Positions 27,789-37,479 of a stretch of 64,000 nt of DNA are shown here, piece after piece (within the stretch, counting starts at the first letter, position 1; each line of letters starts with the position of its first letter). Under the pieces are notes generated by a model. The model had not been told where the DNA came from, searched no databases, and was given only the letters and a program-made list of their open reading frames with translations. The stretch comes from Fortiea sp. LEGE XX443 (GTDB taxonomy: Bacteria; Cyanobacteriota; Cyanobacteriia; Cyanobacteriales; Nostocaceae): the NCBI RefSeq assembly GCF_015206815.1, contig NZ_JADEXZ010000003.1:62001-126000 (forward strand), given 5' to 3'. The position numbers were made by a program, and so were the translations under genes.

Positions 27789-28285
27789 GGACTTTACGTT
27801 CCCGAACTAGTGCTGCATATAAAGGTATTAATACCTTAATTCAGCGTGAAGGTTCTCAAGATTTCTTTTGGAAGTCTACTATTCGGGATTTGGATGAAAG
27901 CGATTGGGAAGAGCGCAGACTAGATATTCATCACATTTTCCCCAAAAGTTGGTGTGACAAGCAGGGTATTCCCGCATCTCGCTATAACTCTATTCTCAAC
28001 AAAACACCGATATCGTTTAAAGCAAATCGCATGATTGGCGGTAAAGCTCCAAGCGAATATCTGGTTCAGCTTCAAAACCATGACAGTGTTCAGCTAGACG
28101 ATGCAGGCATGAATGCGATTTTGGCAACTCATCAAATCGACGCAATAACACTTCGACAAGACGACTTTGAGAGTTTCATGACATCGCGTCAACGGATGAT
28201 CCTTGCCAAAATCGAGACTGTTATGGGCAAGCCTGTATTGGCTGTGGATGATTCAGCATTTAGCGATGTTGTGGATGAGGAGTAG
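27665..28285 (+). pseudogene. GmrSD-like DUF1524/HNH nuclease part (downstream of the frameshift)
   Basis: This is the rest of the same gene in the shifted frame. The frame's own TTG at 27665 (LYGGAVETRMALDI) is unlikely to be a true start. It contains TVRDANFQPARLGTLRSR and SAAYKGINTLI, then the HNH-type core DIHHIFPKSW with NSILNKTPISFKANRMIGG, which matches the C-terminal nuclease half of single-chain GmrSD proteins. The catalytic His-His pair and the Asn residues are present, so only the frameshift at 27625-27629 separates it from the DUF262 half. Confidence 0.85.
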
Positions 28286-28365
28286 TGAGCGGAGATAGAT
28301 TAACTTCGTACAAGTGAGGTAATAATTAATCTCATATAAAACCAAAATACTATTGGAGCTTTAAT

Positions 28366-28485
28366 ATGGAAGCAATCTTAGATACAGAACTTATAGATAA
28401 CTAAAGTTTTGGGCAGCAACTTTTTTTTACAAGTAAGTATTACTTTTATACTACTTATTGACAAATAAGTACTTGTTGGTAAGAT
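28366..28485 (+). promoter_or_regulatory. promoter with overlapping dyad upstream of the RecQ-UvrD fusion gene
   Basis: A TTGACA (28458-28463) and a TAAGAT (28480-28485) are 16 bases apart and form a good sigma-70-type promoter pointing at the gene at 28567. Overlapping it is an inverted repeat, ACAAGTA (28429-28435) and TACTTGT (28470-28476), with an inner AAGTATTA / TACTACTT near-dyad. This arrangement suggests repression by a dimeric protein. A 12-codon frame at 28366-28404 behind GGAG lies just upstream and may be a remnant. Confidence 0.45.
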
Positions 28486-28566
28486 CTTTTAACAAAGTTA
28501 GGGAAGGTTAAGTTAGTAATTTTTTAGAAATGAAATTGCTAAAAAGCAATTTAATCAGGGATTATC

Positions 28567-31500
28567 ATGCAAGATTTATCAAATATTAAATCATTTTATG
28601 TTTATTTAGACTTAGAAATTAATAGTGAAAATAATATATACCGTATAGGATTGGTATCTCTGAATTTAACAAAAGATTTTTATCAAGAGCATCTAAATCA
28701 AGCTTACGAAGAAATTAGGAAGCTGAAGAATAGTAGTTTAGCAGTATGCGGTCACAACTTCCGCCGCTTTGATTACCCTTATCTGATTGAGCAAGAACCG
28801 CAATTATCTTCTTGGCATATAATTGACACTTTAGAACTATCAATACTAGCTTTTCCTTTACAAGAGTCACACAAACTAAATAAAGACTATAAACAAAGTG
28901 AGTATTCAAGTAATAATCCTGTAGAAGATGCCCAGGCGACTCGATTATTACTTGGTCAACAATTAGAAGCACTTTTTAAAAAGCCTGATGAAGTACAACA
29001 GGTATATATTTGGCTCCTGACTTCTGGTTGCGAAGATGCAGACCTTGCATATCAACAATTTTTCAGTGATAACCTTGGTTTGAAGATTGAACAACCCGCC
29101 ATAGAAATGCTGCCAGAAACAATGTTAAAAGGAATAAATCAATCCTATTTGCAGCAGGTATGGTCTAGTCCACAAACTTATAATTTTGAGACAAGATTAT
29201 GCGTGGCGGGATTACTGGCTTGGAACTATGAGTGCAATACCAATGAATCGAAGCAGGTTTTTTGTGATTGGCTCAGACATTTAAATGGTTTTCAAGCTGT
29301 ACTTGAGAATTTGCGTCCTTTAAGTACAGATGAATTCGCTATCAGGTCTTACTTGGAATATTTTGAAATTCCCAGTTTTCGACCTTTGCAAGAAGAAGCT
29401 GTCCAAGCAATTATTAATAATGAGCGTCCGTTTGTTCTCATGCCTACTGGTGGTGGTAAATCTTTATGCTATCAACTGCCAGCTTTCATGTTCCATGAAA
29501 GACATAAAGCATTAACTGTTGTCATTTCACCGTTACAAGCATTAATGGCAGATCAGGTAGCAGATTTAGAACAAGGGGGGTTTTTCTTCGCTACTTTTAT
29601 CAATGGAAATCTCTCAGCAGCAGAACGTCGTCAGCGATTATCAGAACTGCGTTCCGGCTCCAAAGGGTTGCTGTATATCAGCCCTGAGCAATTGCGGTCA
29701 ATGAGTATTCGGGCATTGTTAGAACAACGCCCTCCGGTTCTTTGGGTGATTGATGAGGCTCACTGTGTTAGCCAATGGGGTCACGATTTTCGTCCAGATT
29801 ACCGTTACATTCCTAAATTTATTTATGAATTGTATCAAGAGCGGCAGCTTGCAATGCCTTTGTTAGCTTTGATGACAGCAACAGCAACTGTTGCTGTTGT
29901 TGAAGATATTAAAGAGCTATTTGCCCAATACGAACTAAATATTAATCGTACAATTGATGGGGCAACAACAAGAGATAATCTAACTTTTAATGTGATTCCA
30001 GTAGCAGGGAATAAAGAGCAAGTTTTGTTGAATCAAGTAAAAGAAGCTATTGAACTTGGTGGTAGTACACTAATTTACACTACTACACGCAAAAACGCCC
30101 AGAAGCTAGCAGAACTTCTTAAACAAAGCCATATTGAAGCTAAAGATTATCATGGGAAACTTGCAAAAGAACAAAAATCTCATGTTTTACAAGAATTCAA
30201 ATCAGGTAAATTGAATGTAGTTACTGCAACTTGTGCTTTTGGCATGGGCATAAACCGTAAAGATGTACGCGCTGTCATTCACCATTGCATGAGTGCCAAT
30301 TTAGAAGGTTATATCCAAGAGGCTGGACGGGCAGGACGTGATGGTAAAAAGCCATCAATTTGTACTTTACTCTTTGATCCAAAAGATGCTGATACAGTTT
30401 TTCGTTTGCAAAGTTTGAACCAACTGAGTGAACAAGATTTGAAAAATATTTTTATCTCCACCAGACATATTCGTAAGTGTACGTTTGGTAGTGCTAGAGA
30501 TGATTGGTTTTGGGTGACAACTAATGAAATTTATCAAATGGGCGACTTTGATGAAGAGTTTGGAGAAGAATCAGAGCAGCAAAATACAAAGATTAAAGCA
30601 GGGTTGCATTACTTAGAAAAATTTGGTTTATTAGAACGAGCCGAGAACTTTTCAAGCTTTATCGAATTTGAACTAAGCCATAATACCTTCACTGAGTCTA
30701 TAGATCAGTTTGAGGAATACAGCCGGATGAAGGATTTATCCCGGTTTGAAGCAGACAATTTTGAGCGGCTGATTCAAGCAATGCATATTGCGAAAGCTTA
30801 TTGTAATAGCAACGATCAACCGTTTCCCCTTGACCGTCTCAGTGATGAAGCTGGAATTAGCTTACATGACCTGACTGCCAGAATCCGTGAACTGCAAAAG
30901 GCTGAAGTCTGTTCTTTTGAAATACCAATTACACTTGTGATTACCAAGGGTGTAAGAGGAGATGCCCGTAATAATCATGAACGCATTCGCCAGTTAGAAG
31001 ACCAATTACTCAAAGTGCTTAATGAGTTGTTTGGTAATGAAAATGAAATACAAATAAATCTGCGTGGACTTGCTTCTCGACTTGACCCAGACAATAGTAA
31101 AAAAATCAGAGCATCCAACATCATAGATATTTTGGAAGGTTGGGTTGCTCAAAAATGGCTAAAGTTAAGTAGAATTTCTAGTGATGTGGTTCGCTTAGGA
31201 GAAATGGAAGTTGTAGAGCATTTACCTGGGCATAAAATTCTAACAACTACAGTATTGGAAGTTTTGTATCAAGCATTGAGAGATGCAACAGGGGCGAGAT
31301 TACCTCTGAAGTACGAATTAGGTAAACTTGCTAAAGAAGTTACTCAAAAAACTCAACTTGACTGGAATAATGAAGAGTTAGAAGTTATTCTTTTGTGGCT
31401 GCACCAGAGAAAAATCATTCGATTAAGTGATGGGCTGAATCTCTTTCAACAGTCGCTGAAAGTCCGTGTAATAAAAAACGCAAGTGTTTCCACAGTAAAA

Positions 31501-33576
31501 CGCCGTTACCCTGAAGTTGAAGCTCACTATAATGAACAAACTCGTCGCACTCATTACATGGTGCAATATGGTCAGTTAAAGTTAACAGAACAGCGTCAGC
31601 AATTCGTTAGTGATTACTTTGGCACAAATCAAGAAGAGTTTCTCTCAAAGTACCAATTTTTGGCACAAGAGATTACCAGACCGATTCTTCCAGAAGACTA
31701 CAACCGTATTCTAGAACCGCTTAACCCTGCTCAAAAAGAAATCGTTCTTGCTTCAGACCCAGCAATAGCAGTAATAGCAGGCCCTGGTTCGGGTAAAACA
31801 AGAACTATTGTTCACCGGATTGCTTATCTTGTAAAGGTTCAGCAAGTTGGGCCAAAGCGTATTCTCGTTTTAGCTTACAACCGTAATGCAGTTAGAGAAT
31901 TACGGCTGCGGTTGCAAAAACTCATTGGGGAACAAGCGTCACGAATTCGGGTTTTGACTTTCCACCGTTTAGCCTTATCACTTTTGGGACGGACGGTAGG
32001 TGAATACAGAGGAACTCAAACAATAAATTTTGATCGGCTTTTGGATGAAGCTTGCGAATTAATTGAAAAAGGCGAAGAATTTGAAGATGCAGATGAAGAT
32101 ACTCAGGCACGACGAATTCAATTATTAGGAAAATTAGAATATATATTTGTTGATGAATACCAAGATGTCACTGAGAAAGAATATCGTTTAATTAAGTCAA
32201 TTTCTGGCTTAAATCAATCTGAGGATAAAACACAGCCGGTACAAATTAATCTCTGTGTTATTGGAGATGACGATCAAAATATTTTTACGTTTAAAGGTGC
32301 TGATACTAGATATATCCTTCAATTTCAAGAAGAGTATAAAGCAAAACGATTACTACTTAATGAAAATTACCGTTCTACAGAAAATATTATTGAAACTGCT
32401 AATTGTCTTATACAAAATAACTTAATACGCTGTAAACAAGCTCTAGAAGAACAAGTTCGTATTAACTCCGAACGCCAAGGATTAAGGGGAGAGGCAGTCT
32501 CCGCTTTAAGGTTCAGTAATTTATCACAACAAGCAGGATGGGTTAAAGACAAAATTCAATCTTGGGTCAACGTAGGGATTGCTCCTCATGAAATCGCTAT
32601 TTTAGCTAGTCGTTGGGATGATTTGAGTCCTATCCGCTTGCTTTTAGAAAGAGAAAGTATATCTACTTATGCACTAAGAAATAATACTATTCCACTATTA
32701 AAAAACCGTTGTACTCGTCTACTAATTAATGCTTTACAGAAAGACTATAGTTTAGTTTTAAATCCTGAAGAATTAGTTCAGAAAAGATTTGAGGCGTTTT
32801 TTGAGCGTACTGGTCGTAGCTTAACAGAACCTACTGTTAGAATCTTAATAAATATTGCTAGAGATTTAGATAAAGAACGAGGCTATGGGTCTGAAGATGT
32901 TGTGCTACCTATTAGTGTTGATGAAATATTGACTGCTATATTTGAGTTTAATGAGAATGGTGAATCTTTCCTAGAAGATAACTCAGTTTTAGTTACTAGT
33001 TGTCATGCTTCAAAAGGTCTGGAGTTCCGTAAAGTAATACTTTTAGGTGATGGATTTAAAACTAATTGTAATGAAATGCAATCAGAACGACGGCTCTTTT
33101 ATGTTGCTATGACTCGCGCCAAAGAAGAATTAATTGTTTGTTCTACTCAGCAGAATTTATTCGTACAGCAAGCTGGTTTAACTTCAGAGGTTATTGGTTA
33201 TAGAGAAACTCAGCTTCCTCAATTAATGTGTTACTTTGATTTAACTCCAAGTGATGTTTATTTAGGATATGAAATCACTAAAAATAAACAAAATATTATT
33301 AAAAATTTATGTGAGCATGATCTTATTGAAATAAGAGCAAATAATCATAATACTACTTGGAGTATATTTACAAGAAATAATGATGAAATTGGTTGTCTAT
33401 CAAAAAGGGGGAGACGATTTCTTCAGCAGAAAGGTATGTCCCCTAGTCAATTTAAATTTCAGACCAATGAGATCGCAGTTAAATATATCTATCATCATCT
33501 TAAAAGAGATGATATAAGTGGAGAAATTTTAGAGGATTGGTTTGTTGTCATTCCTCAAATTCGAGTATGCAGATAA
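28567..33576 (+). CDS. fusion of DEDD-type exonuclease, RecQ helicase and UvrD helicase
   Basis: The 1669-residue chain has three enzymatic parts. Residues 1-135 look like a DnaQ/RNase T-type exonuclease: D15 and E17 in YLDLEI, D69 in GHNFRRFD, D121 in NPVEDAQAT; the usual catalytic His before the last Asp appears to be Asn. Residues about 270-800 are RecQ: MPTGGGKS (292-299), DEAH (396-399), and QEAGRAGRDG. Residues about 1045-1540 are UvrD: AGPGSGKT (1071-1078), DEYQD (from 1196), NENYRSTENI and LFYVAMTRAKEEL. Two helicases of 3'-5' polarity in one chain suggest DNA-end processing. Its place next to DISARM and the GmrSD-like gene points to defence, which is inference. Confidence 0.85.
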   Translation: MQDLSNIKSFYVYLDLEINSENNIYRIGLVSLNLTKDFYQEHLNQAYEEIRKLKNSSLAVCGHNFRRFDYPYLIEQEPQLSSWHIIDTLELSILAFPLQESHKLNKDYKQSEYSSNNPVEDAQATRLLLGQQLEALFKKPDEVQQVYIWLLTSGCEDADLAYQQFFSDNLGLKIEQPAIEMLPETMLKGINQSYLQQVWSSPQTYNFETRLCVAGLLAWNYECNTNESKQVFCDWLRHLNGFQAVLENLRPLSTDEFAIRSYLEYFEIPSFRPLQEEAVQAIINNERPFVLMPTGGGKSLCYQLPAFMFHERHKALTVVISPLQALMADQVADLEQGGFFFATFINGNLSAAERRQRLSELRSGSKGLLYISPEQLRSMSIRALLEQRPPVLWVIDEAHCVSQWGHDFRPDYRYIPKFIYELYQERQLAMPLLALMTATATVAVVEDIKELFAQYELNINRTIDGATTRDNLTFNVIPVAGNKEQVLLNQVKEAIELGGSTLIYTTTRKNAQKLAELLKQSHIEAKDYHGKLAKEQKSHVLQEFKSGKLNVVTATCAFGMGINRKDVRAVIHHCMSANLEGYIQEAGRAGRDGKKPSICTLLFDPKDADTVFRLQSLNQLSEQDLKNIFISTRHIRKCTFGSARDDWFWVTTNEIYQMGDFDEEFGEESEQQNTKIKAGLHYLEKFGLLERAENFSSFIEFELSHNTFTESIDQFEEYSRMKDLSRFEADNFERLIQAMHIAKAYCNSNDQPFPLDRLSDEAGISLHDLTARIRELQKAEVCSFEIPITLVITKGVRGDARNNHERIRQLEDQLLKVLNELFGNENEIQINLRGLASRLDPDNSKKIRASNIIDILEGWVAQKWLKLSRISSDVVRLGEMEVVEHLPGHKILTTTVLEVLYQALRDATGARLPLKYELGKLAKEVTQKTQLDWNNEELEVILLWLHQRKIIRLSDGLNLFQQSLKVRVIKNASVSTVKRRYPEVEAHYNEQTRRTHYMVQYGQLKLTEQRQQFVSDYFGTNQEEFLSKYQFLAQEITRPILPEDYNRILEPLNPAQKEIVLASDPAIAVIAGPGSGKTRTIVHRIAYLVKVQQVGPKRILVLAYNRNAVRELRLRLQKLIGEQASRIRVLTFHRLALSLLGRTVGEYRGTQTINFDRLLDEACELIEKGEEFEDADEDTQARRIQLLGKLEYIFVDEYQDVTEKEYRLIKSISGLNQSEDKTQPVQINLCVIGDDDQNIFTFKGADTRYILQFQEEYKAKRLLLNENYRSTENIIETANCLIQNNLIRCKQALEEQVRINSERQGLRGEAVSALRFSNLSQQAGWVKDKIQSWVNVGIAPHEIAILASRWDDLSPIRLLLERESISTYALRNNTIPLLKNRCTRLLINALQKDYSLVLNPEELVQKRFEAFFERTGRSLTEPTVRILINIARDLDKERGYGSEDVVLPISVDEILTAIFEFNENGESFLEDNSVLVTSCHASKGLEFRKVILLGDGFKTNCNEMQSERRLFYVAMTRAKEELIVCSTQQNLFVQQAGLTSEVIGYRETQLPQLMCYFDLTPSDVYLGYEITKNKQNIIKNLCEHDLIEIRANNHNTTWSIFTRNNDEIGCLSKRGRRFLQQKGMSPSQFKFQTNEIAVKYIYHHLKRDDISGEILEDWFVVIPQIRVCR

Positions 33577-34097
33577 ATAAAAACAACTATTGTACAAAAC
33601 TTACATTAACGCTTCCAAAACTGTACCCCACAAATAGGCATTTAATAGCTGCACAGCTCATTGTCAATAAGCTCAAATTTTTTGAGAGAGTCTTTTACTT
33701 CAAGCCCTTTACTTGTAAAGCTTTGACCATTATTGTCGCCCCTTGAACATGATACGGCAAGATAAATGGGTAAAAGTTCATTGAACTTGTCACAGACTAT
33801 TAAAGCGCATATCGCGTTATATATTTCTGTTAGAGCAGTTTCTTACCAAAAGAGTTATTTTTTCCATTTATTTACTCATATATACAAACGTGCTTGCATT
33901 ATCAACAGGCAGTATGTAACTTGGCTAGTGTGCAGTTTATTTGGAGCTAGGTTGAAATATAGATGTATTTGAGTTGAGCTATACCTGTACTAAACTGGCA
34001 TATTTGGTAAATTAATTTTTAATCTACAAACAATTTAGTAATGTGCTAGTTTAATTCGCTTCTCATTGATGTTGTCTTTTACTTGGAATTGAGTTTG
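33577..34097. other. 520-base stretch without a convincing gene
   Basis: Two short plus-strand frames (33537-33746 and 33766-33972) occur but have no ribosome site and no protein-like composition. I see no clear terminator for the RecQ-UvrD gene. This stretch separates the defence island from the transfer-type module, so it may hold the promoter of the latter. Confidence 0.4.
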
Positions 34098-34496
34098 ATG
34101 ATATGTGAAAACGTTATCTACACCCAAAAAACACTTGCCGAAAGATACGGGATTTCAATCTCTGCTTTACAAAAGTGGTATCCCTATGCCGGTATAGTAA
34201 AACCGCAAAAGCGGGGAGGATATTTTGATGCAGCAACAGTTGAGATTGCTGATGTTTTCTACGTTGCTACCAAAATTCGGCGGTTGACGTATAGGGAATA
34301 TTTACAGCAAGTAATTCCTGCTGGTGGCTTAGATGCTTATTTACAAAAAGTCAATGGCTTAACCCTTTATAACTTTTTGACCAAGCATATATCTGATGAA
34401 GAAAAAAACAACCCAATTGTGCAATCAGTAATTAGGAGAATTGAGCGCAATGAAGCATATCAACAAAGTGGCAGAGACTTTGCAGGTGTCGCCTGA
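34098..34496 (+). CDS. small protein with a MerR-like N-terminal helix-turn-helix
   Basis: ATG 34098 is preferred; a TTG at 34083 would add five residues. The N-terminus YTQKTLAERYGISISALQKWYPYAGI with KRGGYFD resembles a MerR-type helix-turn-helix with its wing. The C-terminal half is helical. It may regulate the downstream run of genes or act as its first component. It overlaps the next gene by 47 bases. Confidence 0.5.
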   Translation: MICENVIYTQKTLAERYGISISALQKWYPYAGIVKPQKRGGYFDAATVEIADVFYVATKIRRLTYREYLQQVIPAGGLDAYLQKVNGLTLYNFLTKHISDEEKNNPIVQSVIRRIERNEAYQQSGRDFAGVA

Positions 34497-35070
34497 TATA
34501 GTACGTACCTGCTGTCGGTTGTTAGATTTAGCTTTGCAACCAAATGATACGCTTGATGAAACAATTGAACAGCAATTAGTTCAACTTAAAGAGATAGCCT
34601 CTCGTGAAGGTATGTCCCTGGAAGAAGCTGCCCAGCACTTGATTGCAATGCGCGATCGCAAATCAGAAGTAGGCGAACATAAATTCGACAAGCGCGAGTA
34701 TATTAAACAGCGATTTGGCGTAGACCCAGAACAAGCTTCGCCCGATAGTTTTGTAGGAATACTTTATCGGGATGCAGACAGGGGTATTCAGTTAGGAGAA
34801 TTACGCCATAAAGTGGTGCTTGAATCTTCCACACTTGCTCTAGAAGAATTTGTTTTTCATGGCAGTAGTTCGCTGGCTGAAGGTAATACTTCCGTTTCGC
34901 CTGGTTACGACCAGGCGCAAGAGCGAATCAATTCGCGCATTGATAACGATTTTTTCGGCAAGGTGAACTGGGGGGAAGAGACTCATCCAATGTTGGTCGG
35001 TACATCGACACCGCAGCCGAGACAGTTGAAGTCCTCGCAGCCGAAAACCGGGCAATCTCCGAAGAAATAG
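34450..35070 (+). CDS. hypothetical protein of the transfer-type module, about 206 residues
   Basis: ATG 34450 follows AGGAGA (34435-34440) by 9 bases and is preferred to the TTG at 34441. The N-terminus is helical (VAETLQVSPDIVRTCCRLLD), the middle is acidic and the tail is proline/serine/lysine rich and likely disordered. No membrane segment. No family is recognised. Position: second of a tight plus-strand run of genes to 41967. Confidence 0.55.
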   Translation: MKHINKVAETLQVSPDIVRTCCRLLDLALQPNDTLDETIEQQLVQLKEIASREGMSLEEAAQHLIAMRDRKSEVGEHKFDKREYIKQRFGVDPEQASPDSFVGILYRDADRGIQLGELRHKVVLESSTLALEEFVFHGSSSLAEGNTSVSPGYDQAQERINSRIDNDFFGKVNWGEETHPMLVGTSTPQPRQLKSSQPKTGQSPKK

Positions 35071-35078
35071 TTAGCCAG

Positions 35079-35327
35079 ATGCTACCCATCTGCTATCGAA
35101 TACGGGATGAGAGTTTACTTAATTTGAGAAAAACATCTACCCAAGCAGTTGGTATAAATTTACTTTCAGTAGTAGCTGGTACTGTGGTTGGGACATGGGT
35201 AGCGATTCCCCCAACGCAGGATAAACAGGAGATTTACAGCATCCAGCCGATTTTGGTGGGTGTAGGCATAGGTGAATTAGTTGGTTTGATTCTGGCACTA
35301 GTAGTTATTTGGTTTACCAGGGAGTAA
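35079..35327 (+). CDS. small membrane protein, 82 residues
   Basis: Two hydrophobic segments, about residues 22-43 (VGINLLSVVAGTVVGTWVAI) and 55-78 (QPILVGVGIGELVGLILALV), predict a two-pass membrane protein. The N-terminus is basic. It ends two bases before the start of the next small membrane protein. The paired organisation is typical of secretion or conjugation operons. Family unknown. Confidence 0.55.
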   Translation: MLPICYRIRDESLLNLRKTSTQAVGINLLSVVAGTVVGTWVAIPPTQDKQEIYSIQPILVGVGIGELVGLILALVVIWFTRE

Positions 35328-35329
35328 GT

Positions 35330-35548
35330 ATGAGTGCAGCATTTGACTTTTTGGTTAACACTGCGGGTGGTTTGTTAATGAACTTGGGTGTTTCTGGGAT
35401 GGTAGGACAACTATTGGGAGTGGGGGCCACGCTTGCCTTGCACCCTCTGTTACTACTAACCGGGATAGTTGTGGGTGGTGCAGGAATTGCGATCGCACGC
35501 GAGTTAAACAAGCGCCCTCAGTTGCAGTTGGTTGTTGATAATACGTAA
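35330..35548 (+). CDS. small membrane protein, 72 residues
   Basis: ATG 35330 with GGAG in front is the likely start; a longer frame from 35309 lacks a ribosome site. Nearly the whole chain is hydrophobic with glycine-rich segments, giving two predicted spans (about 10-32 and 36-58), and a short basic tail (RELNKRP). Small two-pass proteins of this size are pilin-like or channel components in type IV secretion operons (VirB2/VirB3-like), but sequence similarity is not visible. Confidence 0.5.
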   Translation: MSAAFDFLVNTAGGLLMNLGVSGMVGQLLGVGATLALHPLLLLTGIVVGGAGIAIARELNKRPQLQLVVDNT

Positions 35549-35558
35549 GGAGTAAATT

Positions 35559-36401
35559 ATGTTTACTCCTACACCTGTGCGAAATAAACAACCAAGTCGA
35601 AGAAGACAAAAGGTAAATGTCACCCTGTGGACGGTTTGTTCGACTGTTAGTGCGCTGTCTGTTATTGGGGCGGTTGCATTAATGGTTGGATGGAAGCAAC
35701 AAATTCCAGGTAATCAGATATCGGAGGTACAGCAAGTAAAGGCGCAAGTTGCCCAAATTCGAGAAGTGTACTTAGAAAAGCTGTCCCGTACTGACTACAA
35801 TATAGACCATCTGTCCAGTTACTCCTCAGTAGAGGGTGCGCCTACTCTTACAGGCTGGCGACAGTTGGCGGCGGCATTGTGGGGACAGCAATTGCGGGGT
35901 GAAATATCCAGAATGCAAGCTAATGAGAAATCTGGGTTTTACCGCCTTCATTATATGCCGGCACTGGAGATAGTTAAATTCAACTCGCTGGATGTTTTAC
36001 TAGAAGCGGCTTCTGGAAATAATAGTTTTTACTGGGGATACCGCAAAACCGATGGTACGAAAGTTGAGGAGAAGATACCAACTGGGGCTGCTGCTGTTTT
36101 GATCTTGGGTAAATTAGAGGCGATTGATTACGCTCAAAACTTGGAATCTCAACCATCGGTCGATCTGAATCAAATGTTAATTCAGATTAGGAATGCTCAA
36201 GAACCATACTCGCTTGCACAGGCGCAGCTGTTACGGGCGCGGGGGTATTTAGATCCAGTAGAGCAGATGGCACAGGTGGCAGACATCCGCGAGAAAATAC
36301 GCCAGAAAGAGGAGGAAAGGCGAATATATCTCCAACAAATGAAGAAGCAATTACCTAATCCAATTTCTAACAGAAAGCCTGTTAATAAATCAGGGGAGTG
36401 A
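35559..36401 (+). CDS. single-pass membrane protein, 280 residues
   Basis: The start follows AAGGAG. After a basic N-terminus (NKQPSRRRQK) comes one membrane span, about 22-45 (TLWTVCSTVSALSVIGAVAL). The remainder is probably outside the cytoplasm, with a coiled-coil-like stretch soon after the membrane (EVQQVKAQVAQIREVYLEK) and another near the C-terminus (ADIREKIRQKEEERRIYLQQ). It may be a periplasmic scaffold of the transfer machinery. Family unknown. Confidence 0.55.
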   Translation: MFTPTPVRNKQPSRRRQKVNVTLWTVCSTVSALSVIGAVALMVGWKQQIPGNQISEVQQVKAQVAQIREVYLEKLSRTDYNIDHLSSYSSVEGAPTLTGWRQLAAALWGQQLRGEISRMQANEKSGFYRLHYMPALEIVKFNSLDVLLEAASGNNSFYWGYRKTDGTKVEEKIPTGAAAVLILGKLEAIDYAQNLESQPSVDLNQMLIQIRNAQEPYSLAQAQLLRARGYLDPVEQMAQVADIREKIRQKEEERRIYLQQMKKQLPNPISNRKPVNKSGE

Positions 36402-36405
36402 TGTC

Positions 36406-36972
36406 ATGTATGTTAAGTTTGCTGCTGCGATAATTTGCATAGCTTTGTGTTCGCTCAATGTTGTAGCGGCAGTCAAACGTACCCCTATTCGTACTACCCT
36501 GGAAGGTTCAACTCGGACAACGGTTGAGATGATGCCATCTCCCAATTCAGGAGTGCATTGGATGAGTGCAGTTATATTTCTGGCAGGGTTTGCTTGTTTC
36601 TTGAGTTGGGGAATTTCTGACTATAACAATGCAGTTGAAGAAACAGATGAAGTTTCTGAGAATTTGGGAAATTCTAGCAATCAACAACTTCATGTTGGTG
36701 TTTCTAATACTGATATTCAGCCTTCTTTAATCCCCCCAGTTTCGCCTCCTGGGATGAGATTTAATAACGAGTTTTCTGCTAAAAATGTCGTTCAATTTTC
36801 TCCTCGTTCTACTGTTTCTGGATTAGGGCGAGTAGATAGTAGTGAGTTTGTTGAAGATGGAGTACAAAATCAACCTGGAATCTTATCTCCAGAAGAGTTT
36901 TACGCTCAACTTCAAGATGAAGATTTTTGGGAAGATACTAACTCCCAAATAAATAATAAACCCGCCAGCTAG
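36406..36972 (+). CDS. membrane protein with signal-like N-terminus, 188 residues
   Basis: Residues 3-22 (VKFAAAIICIALCSLNVVAA) form a signal peptide or first span, and residues about 50-70 (VHWMSAVIFLAGFACFLSWG) form a second. The C-terminal two thirds is polar, acidic and low in predicted structure. It starts 4 bases after the preceding gene. No family recognised. Confidence 0.5.
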   Translation: MYVKFAAAIICIALCSLNVVAAVKRTPIRTTLEGSTRTTVEMMPSPNSGVHWMSAVIFLAGFACFLSWGISDYNNAVEETDEVSENLGNSSNQQLHVGVSNTDIQPSLIPPVSPPGMRFNNEFSAKNVVQFSPRSTVSGLGRVDSSEFVEDGVQNQPGILSPEEFYAQLQDEDFWEDTNSQINNKPAS

Positions 36973-36990
36973 TTAATTTGAGGTCATATT

Positions 36991-37479
36991 ATGAGTAGAA
37001 ATCAACGCCGTAATTTTGATGTTGATTATTCTGAAGGTGGAGCAATTGTGCCTGCCAATCGATTGCAAAATATGTTGCAGCAGGTACAGCAAGGAGGAAT
37101 GATAAATCAGCAACCTAGCGTTTCTCCTATGACCACTTATGATACTCAACCCGTAGAAGTTAGGTATATCAATGCGCCTACTGCTTATAAGCCGAGAGTT
37201 CCTCAGATAGAAATTCCCTACATTGAGACTTGGAAAGCACATAGGTTGCATCCACAAAATCCCTGGAGATTTGGCTGGTATCCAGTATATTTTTTATCAG
37301 ATGTAATTAAATCTCCTGTGGGTGTCGCTGCTGTGGGAGTGTGGTTATTAATAATGCTGTTAAATTTTCTCCTTAATGGCAGTTATACCGGGCCAGGATA
37401 TGCAGCTGGGAAGAAAATTGAAGTTGTACCCAAAGAAGTTCCTTCTTTTGCCCTGCCTGTGGTTAAGCAATTGGAATAA
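36991..37479 (+). CDS. single-pass membrane protein, 162 residues
   Basis: The start follows GAGG. Residues about 1-105 are polar, with Q-rich and P-rich segments (RLQNMLQQVQQG, YINAPTAYKPRVPQ). One span lies at about 112-132 (VGVAAVGVWLLIMLLNFLL). The stop codon overlaps the start of the next gene (TAATG at 37477-37481). Family unknown. Confidence 0.5.
   Translation: MSRNQRRNFDVDYSEGGAIVPANRLQNMLQQVQQGGMINQQPSVSPMTTYDTQPVEVRYINAPTAYKPRVPQIEIPYIETWKAHRLHPQNPWRFGWYPVYFLSDVIKSPVGVAAVGVWLLIMLLNFLLNGSYTGPGYAAGKKIEVVPKEVPSFALPVVKQLE

Noticed and set aside
33537-33972. Two short frames after the RecQ-UvrD gene
   Set aside because: No ribosome sites, no protein-like composition, and one overlaps the end of the large gene.
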